From Chloroflexota bacterium (GTDB taxonomy: Bacteria > Chloroflexota > Limnocylindria > P2-11E): a DNA stretch of 64,000 bases. The notes below the pieces were generated by a model. That model was not told the origin of the DNA and searched no databases. It saw only the letters and a list, made by a program, of their open reading frames with translations. The DNA is taken from assembly GCA_027310565.1 (NCBI GenBank), contig DAIDAP010000030.1:1-64000 (forward strand). The letters run 5' to 3'. Below, in pieces: positions 50,207 through 58,375 of the stretch. A program made the position numbers and the translations under genes. Each line of letters opens with the position of its first letter. Within the stretch, counting starts at the first letter, position 1.

Positions 50207-50572
50207 GTGGCGCTTCGCGGCGTCGGCTGGCTGGTCATCGGCGGGCTGTGCGGGTGGGTCTGGGCGCGGAGGGTCGTCGGCGCGCCCGCGCGTCCGGCGG
50301 GTCTCACCGACCGCCAGGCGGAGATCCTCTCGCTCGTCGGCCGCGGCCTCTCGACGAAGGAGATCTCGCGCCGCGAAGGGCTCAGCCCGTACTCGGTCGA
50401 GACGCACATCCGCCGCGCGCGCCGGACCCTCGGCGTGACGACGCGCGCGGCCGCCGCGGCCGCCGTGTCAGCCGGCTCGCGTCAGGCGGCCGTCCCGGCG
50501 AGGCCGAGGCGGTCGGCGACGCCGTCGAGGGCGGCGACGGTCTCCGCGACGAGCTCGTCGAACGGGACCTGA
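50207..50572 (+). CDS. Membrane-anchored LuxR-type DNA-binding protein
   Basis: A short protein with one N-terminal hydrophobic helix (VGWLVIGGLCGWVWA) followed by a LuxR/GerE helix-turn-helix: LTDRQAEILSLVGRGLSTKEISRREGLSPYSVETHIRRARRTLGV. There is no receiver or sensor domain. Start uncertain; GTG at 50207 is the nearest before the helix. The last 30 residues lie antisense to the HD-domain gene and look non-native, so the 3' end may be eroded or simply lack an earlier stop. Confidence 0.6.
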   Translation: MALRGVGWLVIGGLCGWVWARRVVGAPARPAGLTDRQAEILSLVGRGLSTKEISRREGLSPYSVETHIRRARRTLGVTTRAAAAAAVSAGSRQAAVPARPRRSATPSRAATVSATSSSNGT

Positions 50573-51042
50573 AGGTCCTCGGCGCCCTTCAGCATCATCT
50601 CTCGGCTCACCGCGCGCGCGAACGCCTTGTCCTTCATCTTCCTGCGCACCGCCTGGGCGTCGACGTCGCGCACCGCCCTCGAAGGCCGTACCAGCGCCAC
50701 CGCGGTGATGAACCCGGTGAGCTCGTCGACCGCGTAGAGCGTCTTCTCCATCGCGGTGACGCGCGGCACGCCGGTGTGATCGCCGTGCGACTGGATCGCG
50801 TGGACGATCGGTGCCGGGACGCCCGCCTGCTCGAGGATCGGCTTGCCGTTCTGCGGATGACCCGCCGGATCGCGCTCGTAGTCGAAGTCGTGGAGCAGGC
50901 CGGTGACCGCCCAGGTCTCCTCGTCCTCCGCGAACCGCCGGGCGTAGTGGCGCATGGCCGCCTCCACGGCGAGCCCGTGCTTGCGCAGGCCGTCGCCCTT
51001 GGTGTGCTCGCAGAGGAGCGTCCACGCTTCGTCTCGCGTCAC
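50482..51042 (-). CDS. HD-domain phosphohydrolase
   Basis: A 186-residue HD-superfamily protein. The first His (RKHGLAVEAAMRHYA), the HD pair in VTGLLHDFDYERDP, the later His in IVHAIQSHGDHTGVP and Asp in ALYAVDELTG-like KTLYAVDELTGFI form the expected metal site. It resembles the small stand-alone HDIG-type hydrolases often annotated as predicted phosphohydrolases. The substrate is unknown. It is divergent from the HesB-like gene, with 24 bp between the starts. Confidence 0.85.
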   Translation of the reverse strand: MTRDEAWTLLCEHTKGDGLRKHGLAVEAAMRHYARRFAEDEETWAVTGLLHDFDYERDPAGHPQNGKPILEQAGVPAPIVHAIQSHGDHTGVPRVTAMEKTLYAVDELTGFITAVALVRPSRAVRDVDAQAVRRKMKDKAFARAVSREMMLKGAEDLQVPFDELVAETVAALDGVADRLGLAGTAA

Positions 51043-51066
51043 GGGAACGAATGGTAGTCTCGCCGG

Positions 51067-51375
51067 GTGGTCGAGCTCACCGCCGTCGCCGCGGACAAAC
51101 TGCGCGAGCTGCGCGGCGACGATGCGTCCCGCGCCGTCGTCCGCCTCTACGTCGCGGGCCGCACCTGCTGCGGCTACGAGTACGCGCTCGCGTTCGACGA
51201 GCGCACCGAGGAGAGCGACACGGTCACCGACTGCGGCGGGGTCCCGGTCGCGATCGACGCCGAGAGCCTGCCGTACTGCGATGGCGCGACCATCGACTAC
51301 GTGAACGAGGCGCTCGGCGGCGGATTCGTCGTCCGCAACGAGCGCTTCGGCGGCGGCTGCGCCTGCGGCGGGTAG
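51067..51375 (+). CDS. HesB/IscA-family iron-sulfur protein
   Basis: A 102-residue A-type carrier fold: VELTAVAADKLRELRGDD at the N terminus, RLYVAGRTCCGYEYALAFDE in place of the usual GGCSGxxY, and a C-terminal Cys cluster GGGCACGG resembling the IscA CGCG tail. The three-cysteine set needed to hold an Fe-S cluster is present, with an extra Cys next to the first one. Probably an iron-sulfur carrier, but no isc/suf genes are nearby. Confidence 0.75.
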   Translation: MVELTAVAADKLRELRGDDASRAVVRLYVAGRTCCGYEYALAFDERTEESDTVTDCGGVPVAIDAESLPYCDGATIDYVNEALGGGFVVRNERFGGGCACGG

Positions 51376-51384
51376 CCCCGTCGC

Positions 51385-51561
51385 GTGACCGGCTGCGGCT
51401 GCCTGGTCCTCGTCGGCGTCATCGTGGGCCTCATCCTGTTCATGGTCTTCGGCTCGACCGACCCCGGTGAGCCGGTGGCGAGCGCCGTCGTGCTCGCGCT
51501 AGGTCTGCGGGTGGCGCGTGTGCCACTCGGTCGCGCGCTCGTACGCGTGCGCGGCGCGTAG
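51385..51561 (+). CDS. Possible 58-residue small membrane protein
   Basis: A GTG-initiated ORF 9 bp after the HesB-like gene encodes TGCGCLVLVGVIVGLILFMVFG, a Cys-rich start with one transmembrane helix, then a short polar/Ala tail. The 3' third is antisense to the amidase gene. Small CGC-LL-type membrane proteins are common, but no ribosome site is evident. Confidence 0.35.
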   Translation: MTGCGCLVLVGVIVGLILFMVFGSTDPGEPVASAVVLALGLRVARVPLGRALVRVRGA

Positions 51562-52884
51562 GAGCACGGCCTCGCGCCACGGCCCCGCCGCGAGCTGCAG
51601 ACCGATCGGCAGCCCCTCCGCGGTGAAGCCGCAGGGGACCGAGATCGCGGGCAGGCCGGTGAGGTTGAACGGCGACGTGTTCGCCGTGAGCCGCGCCGCG
51701 GCGGCGACCGCGTCCTGACCCGCCCGCGGCGGCGCGGGGACGGGCGTCGTCGGCGTGAGGACGACGTCGTACCGCCCGAGCAGCGCCGTCCAGTCCCGGC
51801 GGATGACGTCGCGGTCGCGGTGCGCCCGCGCCAGCTCGACGCCGTCGATCGCGGCGCCGGCGCGCAGACGCTCGAGCACGTCGGCGCCGTAGTCGGCGGG
51901 GCGCCCCTCGAGGTTCTCGCGGTGGAACGCCGCCGCGTCCGAGCCGATGATCGCGCGCTGCGCCGCGCGCAGGAGCTCGGTGTGCGGGAGCGGGCGCTCC
52001 TCGATCGTCGCCCCGAGCGACGCCAGCGTGGCGGCCGCCTCGCGCACCGCGCGCTCGACGTCGGGGTCCACCTCGCCGAAGAAGTGCGTGCTCGGAACCA
52101 GGACGCGCAGGCCGCGGACGCCCTCGTCGAGCGCGGAGGCATAGTCGTCCGCGGGCCGGTCGACGCTCACCGGGTCGCCCTCGTCGTATCCGGCGAGCGC
52201 GCCGAGCGACAGCGCGGCGTCGCGGACGGTGCGGGCGAGCGGTCCGGCGTGGTCGAGCGTCCACGACAGCGGGATGGCCCCGCGGAGCGACACGCGGCCA
52301 TAGGTCGGCTTCAGCCCGACCACCCCGCAGAGCGCGGCCGGGATGCGGATCGACCCGCCGGTGTCGGTGCCGAGCGCCATGTGGCTCATGCCCGCCGCGA
52401 CCGCGACGGCGCTCCCGCCGCTCGACCCGCCGGGGATGCGCGCGGCGCCCCACGGGTTCTTCGCCGGGCCGAAGTGCGGGTTCTGACTCGTGACGCCGAA
52501 CGCCCACTCGTGCAGGTTCGTCTTCCCCACGAGCACGGCGCCGGCCGCGCGCAGGCGCTCGATTACGGCGGCGTCGCGCGCCGCGACGTTCCGCGCGAGG
52601 ATCCTCGATCCCCCGGTCGTCGGCACGCCGGCGACGTCGAAGAGGTCCTTGACCGCGACCGGGATGCCCTGGAGCGGGCCGCCGTCGACGCCGCGCGCGA
52701 ATCGCTCGTCGGCGAGGGCGGCGTCCGCGAGCGCCGTGTCCGCGGTGCGGGTGATGAAAGCGCCGAGCCCCGCGAGCGCGTCCGCGCGCTCGAGGCAGGC
52801 CCGGACGAGCTCGACCGACGAGAGGCTCCGCCGGCGGAGCTGCACGGCGGCCTCGGCGATGGTGAGGAGCGCGGGGTCGGCGAT
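51499..52884 (-). CDS. Amidase (amidase signature family), start codon unresolved
   Basis: About 461 residues of the amidase-signature family. The catalytic Ser-cisSer-Lys set is visible: Lys in PVAVKDLFDVAGV, and the Gly/Ser-rich IPGGSSGGSAVAVAAG with TDTGGSIRIPAALCGVVGLKPT. No GatC or GatB gene is nearby, so it is probably a stand-alone amidase of unknown substrate and not GatA. The expected N terminus (ADPALLTIAEAAVQLRRR) begins at an ATC at 52884; no ATG/GTG/TTG occurs in frame near it until GTG at 52845, which would drop the first helix. An ATC start or a small frameshift near 52900 are the options. Confidence 0.82.
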   Translation of the reverse strand: MADPALLTIAEAAVQLRRRSLSSVELVRACLERADALAGLGAFITRTADTALADAALADERFARGVDGGPLQGIPVAVKDLFDVAGVPTTGGSRILARNVAARDAAVIERLRAAGAVLVGKTNLHEWAFGVTSQNPHFGPAKNPWGAARIPGGSSGGSAVAVAAGMSHMALGTDTGGSIRIPAALCGVVGLKPTYGRVSLRGAIPLSWTLDHAGPLARTVRDAALSLGALAGYDEGDPVSVDRPADDYASALDEGVRGLRVLVPSTHFFGEVDPDVERAVREAAATLASLGATIEERPLPHTELLRAAQRAIIGSDAAAFHRENLEGRPADYGADVLERLRAGAAIDGVELARAHRDRDVIRRDWTALLGRYDVVLTPTTPVPAPPRAGQDAVAAAARLTANTSPFNLTGLPAISVPCGFTAEGLPIGLQLAAGPWREAVLLRAAHAYERATEWHTRHPQT

Positions 52885-52890
52885 GGGCCG

Positions 52891-53517
52891 ATGGTACGCA
52901 GGAGCGCCGAGGCGGTATCGTCGGGCGCCATCAGCGACCGCTCGTTTGTCAGGTTCGGTGGTGCCGCGGGCATCCTGCTCGCGCTCACCTCGTGGTCCGC
53001 CGTCGCGTCGTACGTCACCGTCGCGCAGGGCGGAGCCCAGGCCGTCGGCGTCCAGGTCTTCCAGCTCCTGTACGCGCTCGTCGCGGTGTGGGCGCTGTTC
53101 GCCGTCGTGGCGGTCCACCAGGTGGCGCGCGCGCAGGGTGAGGCGTGGTCCTTCTTCGCGACGCTCGTCGGCGTCGCCGCGTCGCTCGGCACGATGGCGA
53201 GCGCGCTCTACACGGTGGCGTACGTCCGGGCCAACATGGCGCTGCCGGACATCCCTCCGGTCGACCCGCTGCACCTGGCGACGTTCGGGCTCACCGGCCT
53301 GTGGTTCCTCGTCGCGAACGTCCTGCTGTGGCGCGCGCGCCTGCCGCGGCCGCTCGTCGCGCTGGGGTTCGTCGCGGCGGCCGACCTGCTCGGCGGCTTC
53401 GTCGCCGCTCTCGCGGGGAACGAGGCCCTGGTGACCGCCGCGGCGCTCGTGGCCGGCGCAGCGGGGGGCCCGATCTACTGGCTCTGGCTCGGCGTGGCGC
53501 TGCGGCGTCTTCCCTGA
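52891..53517 (+). CDS. DUF4386-like membrane protein
   Basis: A 208-residue protein with six predicted helices (AAGILLALTSWSAVASYVTV, FQLLYALVAVWALFAVVAVH, FFATLVGVAASLGTMASALYTV, FGLTGLWFLVANVLLW, ALGFVAAADLLGGFVAAL, AALVAGAAGGPIYWLWLGVAL). The layout resembles DUF4386 proteins, but I recognise no motif that settles it. Its ATG lies 6 bp from the inferred amidase start on the other strand. Function unknown. Confidence 0.6.
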   Translation: MVRRSAEAVSSGAISDRSFVRFGGAAGILLALTSWSAVASYVTVAQGGAQAVGVQVFQLLYALVAVWALFAVVAVHQVARAQGEAWSFFATLVGVAASLGTMASALYTVAYVRANMALPDIPPVDPLHLATFGLTGLWFLVANVLLWRARLPRPLVALGFVAAADLLGGFVAALAGNEALVTAAALVAGAAGGPIYWLWLGVALRRLP

Positions 53518-53565
53518 CGCGCGTCGTGCCGGCGGTCGAGACGGCGGCCGCGACGAAGGAGGACC

Positions 53566-54285
53566 ATGACCGGCATGGCGGACATCGCGGAGATCCGTGA
53601 GCGCCACCGCCGCCTCAGGGACGAGCTGACCCGTCGGGTCGCGAGCGCCCTCGCGCGCGCGTCGAGCGAGGACTACAGCGCGCTCGTCGCGCTGCTCGAG
53701 GGCGAGCTGCTCGCGTACGCACGGGCCGAGCGGGCGCGGCTGTACCCCGTCGTCGACGCTCTCGTGCGCGAGCACGGCCGCGCGACGGCGACGATGGAGG
53801 TCGACCACGAGCACATCGCGAGGTGCGTGGCGGAGGTTTCGGCGGCGGTGGAGCGCCTGCGGGCGACGACGGAGCGGGCGGCGCGCATGTCCGCGCGGAG
53901 CGAGCTGCGCGACGCGCTGCTGCGCCTGGGGGCGCTCCTCGAGCTGCACCTCGAGAAGGAGGAGCGGGTCTACCTGCCGCTCCTGGAGCGCCACCTCGCA
54001 CCCGACGAGCAGCGGGCGCTGGTCCGCGACATGCGTGAGCCGCCCGCCGCGGCCGCGCCGGGCGAGATCGACGTGCGCACGATCCCGCAGCGCGAGCGGC
54101 ACGCGCGGGTCTTCGCGGCGTTCGAGGCGCTGCCGGTCGGGTCGTCGCTCGTGCTGCTGAGCGACCACGACCCGCGGCCGCTCTCCTACCAGCTCCGGAG
54201 CCGCCATCGCGGGGCCTACGCCTGGGACGACCTCGAGCGCGGTCCGCTGTGGCGGGTGCGCATCACGCGGACGACGACCGGCTGA
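53566..54285 (+). CDS. Hemerythrin-like protein fused to DUF2249
   Basis: A 239-residue cytoplasmic protein. The N-terminal helical bundle carries hemerythrin ligands: His in VREHG and EVDHEHIARCVAEV, and HLEKEERVYLPLLERHL. From about residue 160 a DUF2249 domain follows: GEIDVRTIPQRERHARVFAAFEALPVGSSLVLLSDHDPRPLSYQL. This pairing is known in proteins linked to NO and oxygen stress or denitrification. It sits just upstream of a NirK-like gene and is separated from it by a strong hairpin. ATG at 53566 has GAAGGAGG upstream. Confidence 0.85.
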   Translation: MTGMADIAEIRERHRRLRDELTRRVASALARASSEDYSALVALLEGELLAYARAERARLYPVVDALVREHGRATATMEVDHEHIARCVAEVSAAVERLRATTERAARMSARSELRDALLRLGALLELHLEKEERVYLPLLERHLAPDEQRALVRDMREPPAAAAPGEIDVRTIPQRERHARVFAAFEALPVGSSLVLLSDHDPRPLSYQLRSRHRGAYAWDDLERGPLWRVRITRTTTG

Positions 54286-54290
54286 CCGTG

Positions 54291-54320
54291 CCGGAGGTCC
54301 CGCCGGAACGGGACCTTCGG
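54291..54320 (+). terminator. Strong hairpin between the hemerythrin and nirK-like genes
   Basis: CCGGAGGTCCCG (54291-54302) pairs with CGGGACCTTCGG (54309-54320) over twelve positions with one G-T, around loop CCGGAA. It begins five bases after the stop codon and is followed by GCCCTTCCCC. Probably ends the hemerythrin transcript. Confidence 0.65.
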
Positions 54321-54397
54321 GCCCTTCCCCGTCGCGGCCGCCGCTCACACCTTCGTGTCAGACCGATGGCAGCGTGCCATCCGTGGAGGTGTCGAGC

Positions 54398-55579
54398 ATG
54401 GCCACTCTCACCGGGCATCAGGAGCGGGACGTCGCGGCGAGCGGGGCGATGGGGGCGCTCCTCGGAGCGCTCGCGATCGCGCTCGTGACCGCGCTCATCG
54501 TCGGCATCGTCGGGCTGAACGGCGGGTTCCGGACGGTGACGGTGACGCCGGGAGCGCCGGCATCCGCGGCGACGGCCGCTCCGAGCGGCGCGGCGGCCGC
54601 GCCGGCCGCCCCGCAGACGGCGCAGGCGAGCCTCGCGCCCGCGAAGCCGGTGACGGTGGCGTCGATCGCTCGACCGGCGACGGACGTTCCGAAGCCCATC
54701 AACCGCACCACGCCGGCGCTCATCGAAGTCAACCTCGAGACGAAGGAGGTCGTCGCCGAGGTCGAGAAGGGGCAGACCTACACCTACTGGACCTTCAACG
54801 GCACCGTGCCGGGCCCGATGATCCGCGGCCGGGTCGGCGACACGGTGAAGCTGCGCCTTGCGAACGCGCCGAACAGCGTGATGCCGCACTCGATCGACCT
54901 CCACGCCGCGACCGGCCCCGGCGGCGGCGCGGTCGCGACGCAGACGATGCCCGGCAAGGAGAGCACCGTGACGTTCAAGCTCCTCAACCCCGGGCTCTAC
55001 GTCTACCACTGCGCGACGCCGCCGATCCCGATGCATGTCGCCAACGGGATGTACGGCATGATCCTCGTCGAGCCGGAGGGGGGCCTCCCGCCGGTCGACC
55101 GCGAGTTCTACGTCGTCCAGGGCGAGCTCTACACGAACGCCGCCCGCGGCGTCGCCGGCCAGCACGAGTTCGACACCGTGCGCATGGACGCCGAGGACCC
55201 GAGCTACGTGGTCCTCAACGGGAAGGTCGGCGCGCTCACCGGCGCGGGCGCGATGACCGCCAAGGTCGGCGAGACCGTGCGCATCTACTACGGCGTCGGC
55301 GGCTTCCTCCCGTCGTCGACCCACCTCATCGGCGAGATCTTCGACCGGGTGTACGCGGAGGGCTCGCTCACCTCGCCGCCGCTGACCGACGTCCAGACGA
55401 CGCTCATCCCGGCGGGCGGCGCCGCGGTCGTGGAGGTGCGCTTCCAGGTGCCCGGGACGTACACGCTGCTCGACCACACGCTCACCCGCGCGCTGGACAA
55501 GGGCGCCGCGGCCCAGATCGTCGTGAGCGGCGAGCTGGACAGATCGATCTACGACGGTCCGCTGAGCGGAGCGGGGTGA
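54398..55579 (+). CDS. nirK: Copper-containing nitrite reductase-like protein (NirK)
   Basis: NirK reduces nitrite to NO outside the membrane. The 393-residue protein has an N-terminal membrane anchor (about residues 17-40), an Ala/Pro linker and two cupredoxin domains. Type 1 copper ligands are His in MPHSIDLHAA and His/Cys in YVYHCATPPIPMHVANGMYG (H-C-H-M). Type 2 ligands are the second His of SIDLHAA, His of YVYHC and His in DHTLTRALDKG. The catalytic Asp (SIDLH) and the second-domain His (STHLIGEIF) are present. ATG at 54398 chosen for its GTGGAGGTG ribosome site. Electron donors are not in the window. A two-domain copper oxidase with another substrate is less likely. Confidence 0.88.
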   Translation: MATLTGHQERDVAASGAMGALLGALAIALVTALIVGIVGLNGGFRTVTVTPGAPASAATAAPSGAAAAPAAPQTAQASLAPAKPVTVASIARPATDVPKPINRTTPALIEVNLETKEVVAEVEKGQTYTYWTFNGTVPGPMIRGRVGDTVKLRLANAPNSVMPHSIDLHAATGPGGGAVATQTMPGKESTVTFKLLNPGLYVYHCATPPIPMHVANGMYGMILVEPEGGLPPVDREFYVVQGELYTNAARGVAGQHEFDTVRMDAEDPSYVVLNGKVGALTGAGAMTAKVGETVRIYYGVGGFLPSSTHLIGEIFDRVYAEGSLTSPPLTDVQTTLIPAGGAAVVEVRFQVPGTYTLLDHTLTRALDKGAAAQIVVSGELDRSIYDGPLSGAG

Positions 55580-55592
55580 CGCCCCGCTCCGC
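55566..55592. terminator. Bidirectional terminator hairpin between convergent genes
   Basis: GCGGAGCGGGG (55566-55576) and CCCCGCTCCGC (55582-55592) form a perfect 11-bp stem with a 5-base loop that includes the nirK stop codon. It lies between nirK and the convergent lipoprotein gene and can form in either transcript. Confidence 0.65.
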
Positions 55593-55606
55593 GCTCGGCG
55601 GGCGGC

Positions 55607-57109
55607 TCAGTACGCGAGCGGGTCGACGATCTCGCCGTTCACCTTGGCCTCCCAGTGGGTGTGGGGGCCGGTCGTGATCCCGCTCATGCCGATGAGCGCG
55701 ATCGGCTGACCGCGGACCACCCGGTCACCCGGCCGGACGAGCGGCACCGAGTTGTGGTACGTGCACAGCTCGATCCCGTCGGGCTGCGTGACGCACACGT
55801 AGTTCCCGCCGAAGGGGTGCACGCCGACGCCGGTCACCACCCCGTCGTTCCCGGCGTAGATGAGGCTGCCGTATGGTCCGGCGACGTCGATGCCGGTGTG
55901 GTCGCGCTGGACGTAGCTCGTGTACGCGCCGGCGGTCGGGCGGATGAGCTTGAGCGGATCGCCCGCGATCTTCCGCGCCCGCGCGCGCACGTCCTCGTCG
56001 GCGGCGAGGTCGGTCTCCCAGGTGGCGCTGCAGCGGTAGATCTCGAGCTGGCTCGAGCGGACGCCGGTGCGGCTGACGCCGGCGAAGTACGCGCCGTTCG
56101 GGCTGAACGCGCGGATGCCGTAGAGGTTCGGCAGCGTCGCGGTCTCCCCGCTGCGCGCGCCGCCCCACACCGTGAAGCGGTCGTACGCGTCGCCCGCCGG
56201 CACCGTCGGCGACACCGACCCGAAGAGCAGCAGCCCGTCGGCGGTCCACGCGTGCACGACGCCGGGCAGCGCCGACCGCCGCTCGCTCACGGTGCGCCCG
56301 TCGTCGTAGCGCAGCGTGACCGTGTCGGCCGAGCGCAGCAGCAGCGTGTGGCCCCGAGGCGACCACTCGACGAAGCGCGTGTCGGCCGTGCCGATGGGCG
56401 TCGTCGCTCCCGTCGCGGTCGTGCCGAGGAGCCGGCGCTCGGTGGCGCCCGGCCCGTAGCGCGTGATGGTGAAGAGCTCTCCGTCGGCGCTGAAGTAGGC
56501 GTCGTCCGACGGGTAGCGCGGCTCGTCGCCGGCGGCGACGCGCGAGACCGTACGGACGCCCGCGGCGCTCCACGCCCTGATCTCCGGACCCTGCCAGAAG
56601 AGGAGCTCCTCGCCGATCCAGCGGACGTCGGGCTCGGTCGGCCGGAAGCGCGCGATGATCGTCGCCCCCTCGGCGATGCGCAGGTCCAGGTCGTCCATCC
56701 AGTAGGCGAGCAGCCGCCCCGACGCCGACCACTTCGGCTCGCTCCCCTGGCCGAGCTCCTGCACCGCGCCGCTCACGACGTCGATCACCGCGAGGCGCTG
56801 GTCCTCCTCGGTGCCGGTGACGTTCTCGCGCGACGGCTTCAGCCGGATGTACGAGACGGCGATGCGCCGCGAGTCGGGCGCCCACTCCCCCTCGAACACG
56901 TCGGGCACCGGTGCGATCTCGATCCGCGCCGTGCAGCGCAGCGGATCGCCGCGCGTCACGGCGGAAGTCGCGACGGCCACCGGTCGCTCCGTCGTCGGCA
57001 GGGCGGACCGGCTCGGGCTCGGCGCGGCGGTCGACGACCCGGCGCTCGACGTGCACGCCGTGAGCGCCGCGAGCACGAGCGCGAGGGCGCGGGGCATGTT
57101 CGCCGTCAT
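55607..57109 (-). CDS. Lipoprotein with beta-propeller and C-terminal M23 peptidase domain
   Basis: A 500-residue exported lipoprotein: signal peptide MPRALALVLAALTACTSS with lipobox LTAC, a low-complexity Ser/Ala/Pro linker, a WD40/TolB-like propeller of about 300 residues (VFEGEWAPDSRRIAVSYIR, GRLLAYWMDDLDLRIAEG, DTRFVEWSPRGHTLLLRSAD, IRAFSPNGAYFAGVSRTG), and an M23 domain with RDHTGIDVAGPYGSLIYAG (His, Asp), CTYHNSVPL and GPHTHWEAKVN (HxH). So it is a membrane-tethered endopeptidase whose propeller may sense or bind a partner. ATG at 57109 chosen because the signal peptide begins there. Divergent from a secreted amidase. Confidence 0.85.
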   Translation of the reverse strand: MTANMPRALALVLAALTACTSSAGSSTAAPSPSRSALPTTERPVAVATSAVTRGDPLRCTARIEIAPVPDVFEGEWAPDSRRIAVSYIRLKPSRENVTGTEEDQRLAVIDVVSGAVQELGQGSEPKWSASGRLLAYWMDDLDLRIAEGATIIARFRPTEPDVRWIGEELLFWQGPEIRAWSAAGVRTVSRVAAGDEPRYPSDDAYFSADGELFTITRYGPGATERRLLGTTATGATTPIGTADTRFVEWSPRGHTLLLRSADTVTLRYDDGRTVSERRSALPGVVHAWTADGLLLFGSVSPTVPAGDAYDRFTVWGGARSGETATLPNLYGIRAFSPNGAYFAGVSRTGVRSSQLEIYRCSATWETDLAADEDVRARARKIAGDPLKLIRPTAGAYTSYVQRDHTGIDVAGPYGSLIYAGNDGVVTGVGVHPFGGNYVCVTQPDGIELCTYHNSVPLVRPGDRVVRGQPIALIGMSGITTGPHTHWEAKVNGEIVDPLAY

Positions 57110-57228
57110 GGACACATCGCCGCAACGGACCGCACACGCGCGCGTGATGCGCGGCGCCGGGAAACGGATCGTTGACATCTCCGTGAAGACCGCGCAACGG
57201 ACACCGACCCGTGTCGTTCACCACGCGG

Positions 57229-58341
57229 ATGAGGGGATGGGTCGCGGCACTGCTCGGCGTCGCGCTGCTGCTCGAGGGCTGCGCGTCGACGCTCGACGTG
57301 GTGCGCATCGGCGGCGGCGGGGGTCCGGTGGCGGCGGTGCCGCGGCCGGAGCCCGCCGCGCGCTCGAGCAGGGGGACGAACGTGGAGCCCGCCGCTCGCT
57401 CGGCACCCGCGCGAGCGTTCCCGTACGACATCGCGATCGAGAGCATCCCGACGCCGGTGAACCACGACGCCACTCGCTCCGGCGCGAAGGTCGCGTACAT
57501 CGTCGTCCACTACACGGTGATCAGCTACGAGCGCACCCTGCGAGCCTTCAACAACCCGCGCTCGGGGGTGAGCGCCAACTACGTCATACGCGGCGACGGC
57601 AAGGTCGCCGAGGTCGTCAGCCCCGACGACGTCGCCTGGCACAGCGGGAACGCCTGGATGAACGATCGCTCGGTCGGCATCGAGCTCGAGCTGAGCGCGG
57701 AGACCAATCCGGCCTTCACCGAGACGCAGTACCAGGTGGGCGCGCGGCTCACCTGCGCGCTGTCCGAGCGGTACGGCATCCCGATCGATCGTAAGAACAT
57801 CATCGGTCACGTCGAGGTGCCGGGGAGCACCCACACCGATCCGGGCCCCACCTGGGACTGGCCGCGCTTCATGTGGTACGTGAAGCTCTGCGCGCCCGCG
57901 AACGCGAGCACGGTCAAGGCCGCGTTCGTCGCGCAGTCTCCGTTCCTGTCGGTCGATGCCGGCTCGGTCGGCACGGTGCAGGTCCGCCTGCGGAACACCG
58001 GCGCGACGACCTGGCGGAAGGGCACGAAGACCGAGGCGCGCATCGCGATCCGGGACGACAGCGACGCCTACGCGTCCCTCGCGAAGGACTGGCTGGCGCC
58101 GGACCGGCCGGCGGCGCAGGACGAGGCCGTGGTGGCGCCGGGTGACAGCGCGACGTTCACCTTCGAGGTGCGGGCCACGCGCCCGGGCCGGTACACCATC
58201 CCGCTCCGCGGGGTGATCGACGGCGCCGCGTGGATGAACGACCTGGGTATGTACACGGTGGTGACCGTCAACGAGGCCCGGACCGAGCCTCCGTCGGACC
58301 GCGGAGCCTCGCGAGCGTCCGGGCGGCGCGCCGGAGATTGA
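57229..58341 (+). CDS. Lipoprotein N-acetylmuramoyl-L-alanine amidase with NBR1-like Ig domain
   Basis: About 370 residues. Signal peptide MRGWVAALLGVALLLEGCAS with lipobox LEGC, then a linker, an Amidase_2/PGRP-type domain (AYIVVHYTVIS, ANYVIRGDGKVAEVV, VAWHSGNAWMNDRSVGIELEL, NIIGHVEVPGSTHTDPGPTWDW) with the zinc ligands expected of this fold, and a C-terminal Ig-like domain (SVDAGSVGTVQVRLRNTGATTWRKGTK) that resembles the NBR1-like domain. It would cleave the muramyl-alanine bond. ATG at 57229 or an in-frame GTG at 57211 could start it. TTGACA at 57172-57177 is a possible -35. Confidence 0.85.
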   Translation: MRGWVAALLGVALLLEGCASTLDVVRIGGGGGPVAAVPRPEPAARSSRGTNVEPAARSAPARAFPYDIAIESIPTPVNHDATRSGAKVAYIVVHYTVISYERTLRAFNNPRSGVSANYVIRGDGKVAEVVSPDDVAWHSGNAWMNDRSVGIELELSAETNPAFTETQYQVGARLTCALSERYGIPIDRKNIIGHVEVPGSTHTDPGPTWDWPRFMWYVKLCAPANASTVKAAFVAQSPFLSVDAGSVGTVQVRLRNTGATTWRKGTKTEARIAIRDDSDAYASLAKDWLAPDRPAAQDEAVVAPGDSATFTFEVRATRPGRYTIPLRGVIDGAAWMNDLGMYTVVTVNEARTEPPSDRGASRASGRRAGD

Positions 58342-58375
58342 GGCGCCGCGGCGGTAACGGACGGTCACGGGTACG

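Noticed and set aside
51499-52884. gatA of the GatCAB complex
   Set aside because: The amidase signature is shared, but there is no gatB or gatC nearby and the sequence resembles general amidases.
53673-54001. Minus-strand short frames opposite the hemerythrin gene
   Set aside because: Repetitive Arg/Ala/Pro composition and no start signals; shadows.
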